This document shows positions 23,242 through 33,909 of a stretch of DNA of 64,000 nucleotides, in pieces. Where the stretch lies: positions 1 to 64,000 of the forward strand of contig JAOCPU010000007.1 in assembly GCA_035772785.1 (NCBI GenBank). The letters run 5' to 3'. Position numbers and translations under genes: made by a program. The number at the start of each line of letters is the position of its first letter. Within the stretch, counting starts at the first letter, position 1. This DNA comes from Phlebiopsis flavidoalba. Taxonomy: Eukaryota; Basidiomycota; Agaricomycetes; Polyporales; Phanerochaetaceae. The notes under the pieces were generated by a model. The model did no database searches. It saw only the letters and a program-made list of their open reading frames with translations, and was not told where the DNA came from.

Positions 23242-24448
23242 ATGGCGATCCCAAAAACTCAAGGTCTCTTCTAAGAACGCAAAGCCTCCTGCCGCTGGGG
23301 CTTCGTCAGCCTCGCAAGTCGCGCCCCGCCCAGCTGCCTGCTCCGTTCTTTCCCTATGCGCGATATACTTCCATCGTTGGTGTGCATACCAGCCTGCTCG
23401 CATTCACGGCCCTCATACTTCCAAGAAGTGCGTTTGCGGACTCTCTCTTCTCCGTCCGCTGCGGCGCAGAAGCCGCGACAAGATGCTATCATTACCATGA
23501 CGGAGAGCCCCTGCGCGTACCGTCGCATGGTTGTGCTTCGGGTGCTTTGTTCTGCAGCTATGGTGGGCAGGCTGGGTGCGTGAGTGGAAACTAGAAGCCA
23601 GTGTTCCCCCGCTCCCAACGGCCGAAGACGGAACTCCAATCGAAACCGAGGCCCAGAAAGCGGAGCGTGTGCTGAGACAGAAAGAATGGGATAGCCAAAA
23701 GGCAAACGTGAGTTCGCAACTCTGCTATGCTCAGTCTGATGGTCTCAACGTCCGTGATACGCAGGCCAATGGCTATGCCATTCTCGCGACGCTTGCCGCG
23801 TCTGTCGCCCTCCACATCGTTGCAATACTGTTCGGCGCACACTTTGCGAGGTAGGTTCGCGTTTCTGTGAGCCGCCAATGGAGATACCTATCACCCGTAC
23901 AGCCACATGCTACAGACATACCTTCTGGCTCTCATGTTGGCGTTACTGGTCGTGTACACGCCGGCCTATGCCCTTGGACTCCCGACGTTTTCACAAGACA
24001 GTGGATCCCTAGTGCGGCGTATGACCTGGGTGCGCCTATTCGCTGAACTCTCGTGAGTGTCTACTTGCTGCGCCACAATGGGATCGTCTTATCTTAAATG
24101 CTCCCCAAGGCCGAACACCCCCGTCGAACGCGCGCTCGTGTATCCCGTCGTCGGCACGTTCCTAGGGTGTTGGGTTGGCGTGATCCCTATTGGGCTGGAT
24201 TGGGATCGTCCATGGCAGGTTCGTCTGCGATCATCGCCTACGTCGCAATATCAGAAAGCTTACGCTTCTTGTAGGCATGGCCGCTCACGCCAGCGTGGGG
24301 AGCCATTGGAGGCTACATCCTGGGTTCCTTGTTGGCACTGGCCGTGTCGGACTTGAAGGAGCTCGTGGATCTCGGTCTTAATGCGACGAAGCGCGACGAC
24401 AGACCAGCTCAAAAGCCTAAGAAGGCGACGAAGAAGAAGAACAGCTAG
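23242..24448 (+). CDS. GPI11: GPI-anchor biosynthesis protein PIG-F
   Basis: Multi-pass ER membrane protein that partners the ethanolamine-phosphate transferases in the late steps of GPI-anchor assembly. The start at 23242 gives MAIPKTQG, then a one-base frame change leads to NAKPPAAGASSASQVAPRP and FPYARYTSIVGVHTSLLAF (about 23355-23410), the first membrane segment of the family. Then come LQLWWAGWVREW (about 23540-23590), a charged loop (KAERVLRQKEWDSQK) and ANGYAILATLAASVALHIVA (23765-23825). The next segment is LLALMLALLVVYTPAYALGL. The family signature near the C-terminus is present: PVVGTFLGCWVGVIPIGLDW, DRPWQ, then after a short intron AWGAIGGYILGSLLALAVSD. The protein ends in a lysine-rich ER-type tail (KKATKKKNS) with a stop at 24446-24448. 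Confidence 0.88.
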
Positions 24449-24479
24449 CCGACGCGGCGCACCCGCACCATTCTATTGT

Positions 24480-25810
24480 ACATCTATCGTTTAAACCTTT
24501 GCTTTCTCTACAAATTGCGAGACGGGATGTCCGTCTTCGTATCCAGTCAAGGGTCGCGGGGCGGTGTTTTTCGGCGCGCCGCTCTAATTCATCTATCACT
24601 GCCCGAAGGTCACCAATCGACTTAGTCACGTAGTCTGGCAACGGTGGGGGACGCGTTCGGGCCAGTTATCTCAGAACTCCTTCGTTATGCCTGCGTGTAT
24701 CATGTTCATCAAGCTTCTCCCTGCTCAGCAAGACGAATCCACTCACCTGTCAAGACCAAGCAACGTCGCCAATCCGCCATTCTTGCCGAATTCGATGTCC
24801 GTGTTCAATCGGTCTCCAACCATGATCGTCCGGTTAGGGTCGAAGTCGTGCCTGTGCAGCGTCTTGCGGTCAGCGAGCGGGCTCGGGCGACGTGCGACAG
24901 GGGGCAACTCACTTGGCCTTGATACACTCGAGCATCAGTACCGGCAGGCTTTGCCGATACTGAGTGGGTCACGCCCCAGCGCGAACCGCAGGGGGCAGAG
25001 ATTGAGCCTGCACACGGGCAGGAGACCGTGCGCAGTCGGGTACGTGCTGTCCGTGTTAGTGGCGAGGAACTCGCAGCCCGGGTTCCGCAAGAGGTATTGG
25101 AACGCCAACCTTCGAATATTTGGTGTAGTTCATGGACGTGTCCCCCCCCAAACCGCACAAGACGGCTTTCCCACGGCGGGGTCAGGCGTCCAGTCTTCCA
25201 AGCTGAAGCCTCCGAGGACATTGTCACCGCGGGATCCTGTAGTTTGATGTAACGATTACCCTCTGTATGGGACCGTTCCGAATGGTGAGAGAGGGCTTAC
25301 GGTTCCGCCGAGGATGGCGATTCCCTCGTCACGAAGTTCCTCCTCGAGGTCTCTGACAATGCCCACAACGTAGACTTTCTCTTGTGTCTTTCGGGAGTTC
25401 ATCACCGAGGAGATGTACACCGCGGATGCGTATGCTGACCCGAAGATCTCATCCTACCCGCACGCCTATGAATGATGACGCGTACGATGGTTTTCAATGA
25501 CTTACGACAATCCGCCATCGATCCCCCAGCTTTTCGAACTTGGACCTGTACATCCTGCGCGACTGAGTCGCATTGTTCGTGACGAAGATGACAGCCTTCC
25601 CTTGTCAGATCCAAGCGATCAGGGACGGTCGCGGTACTCGGAGGGACTTGCGCACTCACCGATCTTGCGGAGGTGTGCGAGCACCTCTCTGGCAAACCTG
25701 GAATGAGACGGGTCCCCTCCCAGAGAACAACCGTCGCAATCGAATAACCAAGTGTCGTAGCGATTCAGCAGATCCGCGTAGTCAGTCTTGGCCGAGAGTC
25801 TGGCAGCCAT
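24480..25810 (-). CDS. PHO13: HAD-superfamily 4-nitrophenylphosphatase / phosphoglycolate phosphatase
   Basis: Cytosolic haloacid-dehalogenase-type phosphatase of the PHO13/PGP group, thought to clear toxic phosphorylated by-products of glycolysis and the pentose phosphate pathway. The start at 25810 gives MAARLSAKTDYADLLNRYD, then TWLFDCDG with the DxDG nucleophile motif and GDPSHS...FAREVLAHLRKIG (to about 25660). After an intron, FVTNNATQSR and RMYRSKFEKLG (about 25510-25600, across frames) match the family's Thr-Asn-Asn block. Downstream on the minus strand are GGHVHELHQIFEGW (about 25130) and MVGDRLNTDIEFGKNGG (about 24780-24830), the conserved GDR..TDI metal-binding motif. LPDYVTKSIGDLRAVIDEL (24585-24640) is the usual C-terminus. 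The exact stop is unclear. The gene converges tail to tail with PIG-F. Confidence 0.85.
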
Positions 25811-26420
25811 TCGGGTCAATGTCCTAAGTTATGTCTATACTAGATTTGCGAGTGTTAGTTGATCGGCATCCACTCTGCGAGTGTAGAGACCTGAAGCTTC
25901 GTCTACGCGGCAAGGATGGACGGGGGACGCAAGTGAGGTCATTTCAAGTCTTGCTGGGACCAGACTCATGTGCGGCGCGGCACGTCCGCCCGAGATTTCC
26001 GGGGTCCGAAGTGACAAGTCGAGGACAAGTCTACATCCGAGAAACTGAGTCTCATTGAGACTGCAGATGCATCGCGAGAAGTTCGCTTGGGACGACGCGG
26101 GACTATTCGTAGGATTCACGATGAGGGCGCGCGTAACTTTGGAATGCATGCGAAGTTGATGCACATGTTTTTTCCACAGAGTTCAGACGTGCTTTTCAGA
26201 TAATAGCTTCCTAGGGCCCTGATTTTGTCATGACAATAGAGGGAAGAGATGAAATACAAGTGCATGCGATTGCGAGAGAGAGAGAGAAAGCGTGGAGGAG
26301 AGCATGTCGTCGCCATAGTATATAATCGCCTGAGAGTATGACAGGAACAGCGGACCTGTCTACGCTCGCGGCGTGCAGAAACCATACAGCAAGCAAGTCG
26401 GGAGCAGACATCAAGTAAAT
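25811..26420. other. Intergenic, no gene recognised
   Basis: It contains the PHO13 promoter and the 3' side of the eL34 gene. A short GA-rich microsatellite (GAGAGAGAGAGAAAG) is at 26274-26288. No protein block is evident. Confidence 0.45.
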
Positions 26421-26903
26421 TTACTTGCGGCCGGCAGGCTTCTGCTGCGACTTGATGACCTTCTTGACGATCTTTTTGGCCTCCTCAACCAAGAAAGCAC
26501 GAAGGATCCTAGATGTAACTGTGATGAGAATGAATCTGTCCAGAGTTGAACCTTCAGAAACGTACCTCTGCTTCACGCAGTGTCTCCGCATCGTGAGCCA
26601 CCATATGCCCGGCGAACGGTCTTCTTGGTCTTCGAGATGGTGGCGTACTTGGCGAGGGCGGAGGGCGGGGATCTGCACGAGATACGATTAATGCTTGCCT
26701 CTAAGCCAAGACAAAGTGCTGCCTACTCCGGGGAGGGCCCAATACCGCATAATCATCTGCAGTCACCGCACTTGGGAGCAGTGGGGAGCTTCTTCAAGTG
26801 GTGGTAGACAAGCTTGCCACCGGGTGGTCTTGACCCCACCCGTCGGCGGTTCGAGGTGGTGTTGTATGGGGTGCGCTTGCGGATGGTGACGCGTTGGGGC
26901 CAT
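26421..26903 (-). CDS. RPL34: 60S ribosomal protein eL34
   Basis: Component of the large cytosolic ribosomal subunit. The minus strand gives almost the full family sequence across short introns: QRVTIRKRTPYNTTSNRRR (26835-26895), GGKLVYHHLKKLPTAPKCGD (26765-26825), then IPALRPRQ, ISKTKKTVRRAYGG and CVKQR (about 26550-26680), and finally RILRAFLVEEAKKIVKKVI with SQQKPAGRK and a stop at 26421-26423. The zinc-binding first CxxC half is visible as CGDC. The start ATG at 26903 is out of frame with the next codons by one base (a run of four G on the plus strand where three are expected). Another disturbed patch follows RRR. A housekeeping gene this conserved should be intact, so both look like sequencing errors. 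Confidence 0.93.
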
Positions 26904-29900
26904 TTTACTAGAAACAGCGGTTGAGTATTGTTATCTGAACAAGAGTACGAACGTCCGAGTCTGGGTGACCTCCGTGAGGGCCGGCTTTTCATCCCCAATC
27001 ACTCAAACACCTGTTTCCGACACTTTGAAACGTCCCGATCCTGTCCCTGTACCAGTCCCAGTCCTATTTCGCTGTTCGTTCACTCTCACTCAACCCTTCC
27101 CACTTGCACGGCCAAACACATGAAGTCACCCAGACCATTGACGGAGATTGCACCCCACGTTCAGAGCGAGAAAAACGAGAGCTTTTTTTTTTACCTATAT
27201 CAGCGATTATAAAATCGTTAGTTACAGGTCGTAAGGTGCAGGAAGCATACGTACGCGCCCTACGCTGTCTTTGAGGATCCTGCTGCGACGGCGACGACTG
27301 GTTACTGAACGGAGTGCTAAGCGACCAGACGGTGGCTTGATGGTACTGTACATTAGTTATCGGACATCATCGCACACGGTAAAATGCGCGCGGCTAGGCA
27401 AAACGGTTTACGGCAATGATATCAGCCACGCCATATTCGATTACCAAAGGGATAAGATATTGGACCCCTCGTCATTGACAGGCTAGATGGTTAGAGTATC
27501 ATGCTGAAGTACAATTCTGTACGGGAAAACTGGCAGCAACGTTCAGCATACTGTCCCGTGATGCAGCCGCAATGGATCGTTCAACACAATGTCGAGCAGC
27601 GGGCGCCGCAGTAGGCTGGAATGTTTGATTAGTTGTTGCCTCAAACTCCAGTCAGTACACGAGAAGGCTGACTCCCATGGTCAGGGGACCTACTCAAGTT
27701 GACGATTCTCGCGCGCGCTGTTTTAATCAGTATCTTCCATCGTCTATTCCGAAACAAGTCTGGAATCTTAATAACAATGCACTCCGCACATCCGTAGGGA
27801 CATAGTATATCAGGGTCACCTTCAAGCAAGCCCTAAATCTTGCTGGATTCACACATGTAATTGCATTGAGAATCACGGCTCCCATAGTGTCATAGAAATC
27901 GGTAATTGTATGCTCGGTCAACAGTCGCAAGTGAGGTTTCCGAAAATGCCGGTGTTCCCGAGCACAGTGCGGTAGAGTACAATTTCGAGAGTAAGTGCGG
28001 CGAGCTGTGTCAGCAGGATTTTGATGGTGAACGGGGTAGTACAGAGCGGTCAGTACATCGTCTCGAATGAGCAAGACAATCAGTTTGATTTACATGCTGA
28101 GCGGGTGACAGTGTGGCACAGCTGGCGTTTGATGACGGTGGGCAGTCGGGCTCGAGCTGGCTGCTGTATACGCTGAGCTACTTTATATCCGCCACCCGAA
28201 TGTTCCACGGGGCGCCAGGTGGACACGGATTATCATCTGCGCGGCGGGGCGGTGCAGAGAGCTTGGAATTACATGAGGTGTCGCTAAGCCCTCTCCGTGC
28301 GCGCACACCCTGTATTATATACGAGCATCACCCATGCTTCTACCCGCCGGCATTATACGGTCACGAGAATCGTCAGGCGCGCGTGTTCACGAACGCACCG
28401 ACTTCAGTGACACCACTGACCGTCCAGGTCCTCGCCCCGAAGCGGACCGGCGGCTGAGACATGGGCGCATCTCTGCCGTCATCAGCCCTTCGCACGCTGT
28501 GACGCAGTGATCGTATATCCAGAGGGATCATCTGACGTCGCGGGCATCCAGGACGTCGACGTTCAGCAAGAGAAAGTGCACGGCGTGTTTCGTAGAGTTC
28601 CAGCAGAGACTCGCGCCACAAAGCTGGCGGACCGCACTTCGGCGTGCGTCGGCGTTAAGCCGGGGTTACATCCCGGTGTGATTTGTGATTTTTTTGCACA
28701 GTGCGCCGCGCTCCAAGGAGCGTTTTACTGATCCTTTGCCACCGGCTCAACGCCTTTGAACTTTGGAAAAAGAGGCGGCGGCCGCTGCATGGGCACTGCT
28801 TCAATTCTCCATGCAATGCAGACGTTTTTGTTCCGACGATCCTTGGTGGGCGGACGTCTGCTACGCTGGGATCTCAGACTCTATCGATTCACCGACGTCC
28901 CGCGGAACGTCTCAGGAATACACATATACGACTGTGCTGCTTATTTGACAGATCTCATGCCCCGCTGTGGGCCTAGTCATACTCGGTATCCGGTGTCGGC
29001 ACATGTGGGGTAGCAACAGCCACTCTGATCGCAGCTACGTCTATTAGTGAGTTCCTGGCTCACGGTTTAGTTGCTGTTTGCTTGAGGGTGGGGCCATGTT
29101 TTCACTGATTGACGTGCAGTTTTCAGCTCGCCACATTTTAGAGGGATATCCCGATGATCATCTAAGGAAAGGCGCTTGCGAACACGGTGTTAAGCGAGCA
29201 GTGCATACCGAAGCATCTAGTACTCGCCCGTGCGGCGTGCGAGATCATGGCACGAGGTTCATCCAGCAACCTAACCAGCTGCTTGCCCTTCTCTCTCAAA
29301 CAGTCTCATCAGCGAAGTCAGAGTCGAACAGTCTGACTAGGTTCGTACTCCGGTTCTTCCAGCGTGAGGACAAAGGGGCCGCTGTATCGTTATGCTCATG
29401 TGCATTATGTACTGATGAAGTTACCTAGGTGCTTCCTCCACCCATACTAAAATGACTTAGAATCATACTTTGCTCCAATGCCGTGTAAGAGCCAGTCCTC
29501 CGTTTCGCCGTCTGCCGCCATCAGTCAATTTGTGGACACGATTTCGTACGCGACAGATGCATCCTCTTGGGTTCGACAGTGAGGTCTGTCCTTACAGTAA
29601 CAGTACCTCGCAACCGTCCGCTAATTACATCTGATCTGACACAGGGGTACATGTGATCTAGCCTCGGAATCTTGCCTTAGATATCGCTCTATTGGCGGCC
29701 ATTTACCCTGGTTCCCGTGTGGGCAACATTATTGAATACCGACTGTGCAATGTGCAACCTGGTGCCACAAACTATCGAGTCGGTGCATAGTCATCCCTGA
29801 CACCCGTAGGTAGCTCGTTTTCCCCCTAGGACAGCCAGTATCACTGAACTATGACCCCGTTAGGACAACGGAGTAGTTGCCCGCGTGTGGTGGCAACGAT

Positions 29901-29984
29901 ATTACTCACCGACACCATTCGTCCCTCTTCTTGTGACGGCAAGCGTTCCACACCAGTGTGAAATGGCGTACGCAAGCCAGCAAT
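26904..29984. other. Gene-poor 3 kb stretch
   Basis: It includes the eL34 promoter (CT-rich around 27000-27110) at its left and the P450 promoter at its right. Between them are only scattered short ORFs. The best candidate is a plus-strand stretch at about 28555-28950 (STFSKRKCTACFVEFQQRL, then EAAAAAWALLQFSMQCRRF and DPWWADVCYAGISDSI), which could be part of an unknown gene. I could not find its start, end or family. Confidence 0.35.
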
Positions 29985-29990
29985 TATAAA
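29985..29990 (+). promoter_or_regulatory. TATA box of the P450 gene
   Basis: TATAAA followed by AAA lies 54 bp upstream of the P450 start codon at 30044, a plausible spacing for a fungal core promoter. Confidence 0.5.
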
Positions 29991-30043
29991 AAACGGTGAA
30001 CTGCAGCTCTGCACTTTTTTGCTCGCCTCTTTGATTCGTCCCC

Positions 30044-32068
30044 ATGGAGTTTCTTATCCGCTTACCGTCGCCGTCAATCCTCTTGATTATTCTCATTGTG
30101 ACAATTATCCTCGTGCGCAGAGTATTCACCAGGCCCCGAGGTTTCTATCCACCAGGACCTCGACCTCTCCCGTTCATCGGAAACCTGCTAGATATCCCGA
30201 GTTCGTTCGAATGGAAAGTTTATTCCAAATGGAAACGCAGATGGGGTACGTCTTGCTCGATGATGTTTAGTGAGAAGAGATAGCCGGAGCTCACCCATTG
30301 CCCAAGGAGACATCATGTCATTATCGGCACATGGAAAACGTATAATCATCGTCAGTTCGTTGGAGACCGCCATCGATCTTCTCGACAAACGCAGTGTCCA
30401 CCACTCAGACCGGCCCCATCGCGTATACAGCGGACAAACTCATCGGCTGGGATCAAACTCTTATGCGATGTCCCTACAATTCCCATTTCAGAAGGATGCG
30501 CAAGGTCCTCCATCGACATCTCGGATCACCTGGTCAGATAAACAAAATGGACATGTTTCGCGGCCAAATCGAATCAGAGGCTCGCGAATTCCTTTTGCGT
30601 ATTCTCACGATCCGAATAATTTCAGAGAGCATATTCACAAGTGAGTATATGCATTCTCACTTCCTCGTGCCGTGCGTCTAATCTCCCATTTCGTAGGACC
30701 GTCGGCGCGACTATCTTGCGCATAGGATACGGATACAATGTTGCCGAGGGAAAAGACCTTCTCGTTGAAACTATTGAGCGCGCCGTGCACGGTCAGGCGA
30801 CCGCTTCCGCTCCAGGCGCATTTCTGGTTGATCTTATCCCCGCACGTAAGGCGAATTGATGACTCACTTTAGATGTAATTCGCTCATACTGTGCCATTTC
30901 AGTCAACTGGTTACCGAAATGGTTTCCTGGCATGGCTTGGAAGGAGACGATCGCCAACTGGAAGGCCGACTTGGAAGTCATAATGAGAACGCCATACAAG
31001 AAAGTCAAAGCAATGGTTAGTTCGGGTACCGTCGTTTCTTTCTGTAGGCTCACGAGAGATAGAACGGAGGTGCATGTGGCGCCAATCTTGTCCGCGACGG
31101 CCTTGCGCAAGAGCCATTCTACGAAGAGGACGAGTACAGCCTCATTACGGCCGCTGCTTCTCTATATCCAGGTCGTCGATTTCTGCTTTAGAGTGCAATG
31201 CAACCTCTAATGCACCTCTTCTTAGGGGGAGTTGATAAGGTATTCAATTCGATTTCTACCATGATTTTCACTGTTAAGAGCCTAACGACTACAAGACCCA
31301 ATGTGTACTATCGAATTTCTTCCTCGCGATGGTTTTGTACCCCGATATCCAGAAGAAGGCTCAAAGAGAGCTTGACTACATCGTGGGGGTCGACGGTTAC
31401 CTCGCCTGTCCGACAGGGATCGTCTCCCTTACATCAATGCAATCTGCACTGAACTACATAGATGGAATCCCGCTACTCCATTAGGTCTGCTGACATCACC
31501 CCTCTTTTTACGTCCGAAGGTCGCTTACATCAATTCCAGGTATCCCGCACACCTCTTCTGTGGATGATTTCTTCCAAGGTTACTTCATACCGCGGGGGTT
31601 CACTATTGCTCGTCAATATATGGTGTGTTTCAAACTTATCGACTGTTCGTTTGATCTGACCGACTCGTTGTGATTTTGAAGGCATATCATGCGAGATCCC
31701 GAGGTGTACTCAGAGCCGTTACTGTTCAACCCAGAACGGTTTCTGAGTGAAGATGGGAAAACCCCAGAAACCTGATCCAAGGCCAGCTACGTTTGGATTC
31801 GGCAAACGGTCAGTAAACTTTGTTGGGTATACCCGGCGTAAATACACTCAATCGGCATGACAAGCGTTTGCCCAGGTACGTTACAAATGAAACACATGAG
31901 TCAAGTGGTATGGCCCAAACGACCCTTTATAGGTGCCAACCTTGCCGAAGCAATGCTATTCGTTATATGTGCCAGGACACTTGCAGCATTTGACATAACC
32001 ACAGCCATCGAGGATGGCCAGGAGATCGTTCCATCGGTTTTGCATGGTCCCGGGATCGTGAGGTGAAA
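30044..32068 (+). CDS. Cytochrome P450 monooxygenase
   Basis: Membrane-anchored haem-thiolate monooxygenase of the large agaricomycete P450 repertoire. The start at 30044 opens an N-terminal anchor (SILLIILIVTIILVRRVF) and the proline hinge YPPGPRPLPFIGNLLDIP. Then follow DIMSLSAHGKRIIIVSSLE, DRPHRVY, RMRKVLHRHL (helix C region) and ITVGATILRIGYGYNV-like sequence near 30700. LVDLIPALNWLPKWFPGMAW spans an intron near 30845-30900. The I-helix part is poorly resolved. PDIQKKAQRELD (about 31340) and a frame-broken SALNYI lie in the K-helix area. IMRDPEVYSEPLLFNPERFL (31687-31745) is followed by the haem loop FGFGKRVCPG. The haem cysteine is codon 31869-31871, just after a 56 bp intron (31809-31864). 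The tail NLAEAMLFVICARTLAAFDI is typical. The substrate is unknown. Confidence 0.9.
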
Positions 32069-32550
32069 AGCCTGCTTGCGCATTGTTTCTCACTCACTTA
32101 CACACGTGCGTTAGCCACCCGTTGCTATTCCGATGCCAAATCCGCCCGCGGTCGTCGAACACGATGGAACTCCTGATCCGCAAAGGCTGAGCATAGTACA
32201 AGGTCGTAGGCGTAAATCATATTCTCTGGCCCTGAATAATATTGTGTTCTAGTAGAGATATTTCTCAAATGCACCGGTTCAGTTGTTAGAAGCCTCCCCT
32301 CACGGCTCTACAAGTCTCATTGGAAGACTTCGAGCCTGATGAGCTGTACTTCTCACGCCAGCCTTCACACAGCTATGAATACGCGTGCGAAGATGGAGAA
32401 GCGTGTTTCCAATTGACTTTGCGTCCTTCGAGATAGTATAATTCGGTTATCTATCTAATCCGCCTTCGAATCTATGCTCACATGTGCTGTGGCCCAAACC
32501 GTATGAATGTTTAGTCATTCATGATAGATGCCAAACATACAAGCCACTCC

Positions 32551-32552
<2 letters not shown>

Positions 32553-32627
<75 letters not shown>
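32553..32627. repeat. 75-base poly-T tract
   Basis: An uninterrupted run of 75 T on the plus strand (poly-A on the minus strand), 500 bp downstream of the P450 gene. It could be the poly-A tail of a retroposed element inserted on the minus strand, or an assembly artefact. No recognisable retroelement coding sequence flanks it on either side. Confidence 0.8.
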
Positions 32628-32628
<1 letters not shown>

Positions 32629-32689
32629 TGGTGCATGACATGACAGATGTTACAACTTATGCTCGCATCAATTGAAGTGATGAATTCAT

Positions 32690-33580
32690 ATGTCACGAGT
32701 CGCTGTTAAAGCTCGTGCGAGCGGGACTTGAGTGAAGTCCGGGTACAGGCACAATAGGTAGCTACAAAGATCTTCGCTGTGGCGCACTGTTCGGAAAAGG
32801 GGAGTTGTGAGATGAGACCGTGCGTTGTTGGGGCCAGGACCGTGTTCCGTCTGTATTGCAGGATATCTCAATAACACGTCAACAAACTTCCCTGTTGACA
32901 GCTGAAGGAATGTCCCCCTATAACAGTACCGTGGGGCTGGTATTACCGGCACACGACCAGAAATGCCCAACAGGCTCAGGTAGGTTCTGCCGTCGAAGCT
33001 CACGGAGAGATGCTCGCTTCAGGCACACCCGTCCTGCTATAAGTGTACCCCAAATCAGCATCATAATATGTAGAGAGATATCGCAGCGTACCCAACTACA
33101 ACGACTGCAGCAACCAACGCACCACGTATGATGGGGGCTCGCCATCCATCTTCGAACAAAGAGAGAACCGGGTTCGGAGGTGTGTTGTGTAGTACCACAG
33201 CTATATCAACCAGATACGCCGGTAGCTTATGCGAGAGAAGGGTTCTGGGTCGGTGAGTCACCAGGATGTCGAAAGAACCAAGACAGTGTCTTGTCTAGGA
33301 GGGGGCATGCGGTCGACGTGAGACGTCGCAGTAGACACGAAGCCGAGGAGAGCGACTATTGTGGATGTCCAAGTACTAGACTTGGCAGCACGTTCGTGAT
33401 GCCCCTACTATGACTTCGGGAGCTGCGATCTCTGGTGGCGCGGTCTGAATAAGACTCCTCGAGACCGCGTCGCAGGGGACCATTTGCAGCACCTTCGGCA
33501 GGATCTGCGGCACGTCTGAAAATGGTACACTGTGAGAGTGGACTTGTAAAGGTAACCGACAAACAAATGCACACAAAGTC
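32690..33580 (-). CDS. Possible membrane protein, uncharacterised
   Basis: Weakly supported. Minus-strand pieces include VPFSDVPQILPKVLQMVPCD with AVSRSLIQTAPPEIAAPEVI (33420-33520). PAYLVDIAVVLHNTPPNPVL then continues into SLFEDGWRAPIIRGALVAAVV with VVGYAAISLYI (33065-33225), a clear hydrophobic segment preceded by a short amphipathic stretch. Intron-like donor and acceptor sequences lie between them. No family is recognised. The remaining minus-strand sequence to about 32690 has no clear content, so the C-terminus is a guess. The gene would be divergent from the metallothionein gene and close to it. Confidence 0.3.
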
Positions 33581-33593
33581 GTAGGGATATAAG
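33568..33593 (+). promoter_or_regulatory. Metallothionein promoter: TATA box and MRE-like site
   Basis: TATAAG lies at 33588-33593, about 78 bp before the metallothionein start codon. Just upstream, TGCACAC (33568-33574) fits the metal-response-element core TGCRCNC known from animal metallothionein promoters. Whether fungi of this group use that site is not established, so the TATA call is firmer than the MRE call. Confidence 0.4.
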
Positions 33594-33670
33594 CTAGCGT
33601 CGTGTGCCGTCGAAAGACAAGCAGTCTTGTACTTGCCTACCCATCTCTTCACTCCAACCACACAATCAAC

Positions 33671-33909
33671 ATGTTCTCTGTGAGTACTGCACACGACGCG
33701 ACGGAAACGCGCCTTACTCACACTTTTGCTCACCAAACAGGCTGTCGCCGTCCCCGTCGATGCCCACTGCGGCCAGGCCAACTGCACCCAGGGCCACTGC
33801 ACCTGCACCTCCTCGTACGTCGCGCTCACGGTTGCGCTTCGGATCATCATGCTCACAGATTTCCAATAGCTGCACCTGCCACGCCGGCGCGTGCACCTGC
33901 AAGCAGTGA
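33671..33909 (+). CDS. Metallothionein, 40 residues in three exons
   Basis: Small cytosolic metal-binding protein that buffers copper, zinc or cadmium through cysteine thiolates. The exons are 33671-33679 (only MFS), 33741-33814 and 33870-33909. The introns are 61 bp (GTGAGT...ACAG) and 55 bp (GTACGT...ATAG). Splicing restores one frame of 41 codons including TGA, without any base error. The product starts MFSAVAVPVDAH and has eight cysteines spaced C-x4-C-x4-C-x-C-x3-C-x-C-x4-C-x-C. It has no aromatic residue except Phe2, and ends CTCKQ. The repeated CxC pairs and the short length match basidiomycete metallothioneins. The gene has a TATA box and a possible metal-response element upstream. 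Because exon 1 has three codons and the protein is tiny, automatic gene finders easily miss it. Confidence 0.85.

Noticed and set aside
26274..26288. GA microsatellite as a possible regulatory element
   Set aside because: Short, and situated at the 3' side of eL34 with no link to a promoter.
27474..27550. tRNA-like D-arm sequence (GGCTAGATGGTTAGAGTATC)
   Set aside because: There is no B-box (GGTTCRANNCC) at the right distance and no closing acceptor stem, so it is not a tRNA gene.
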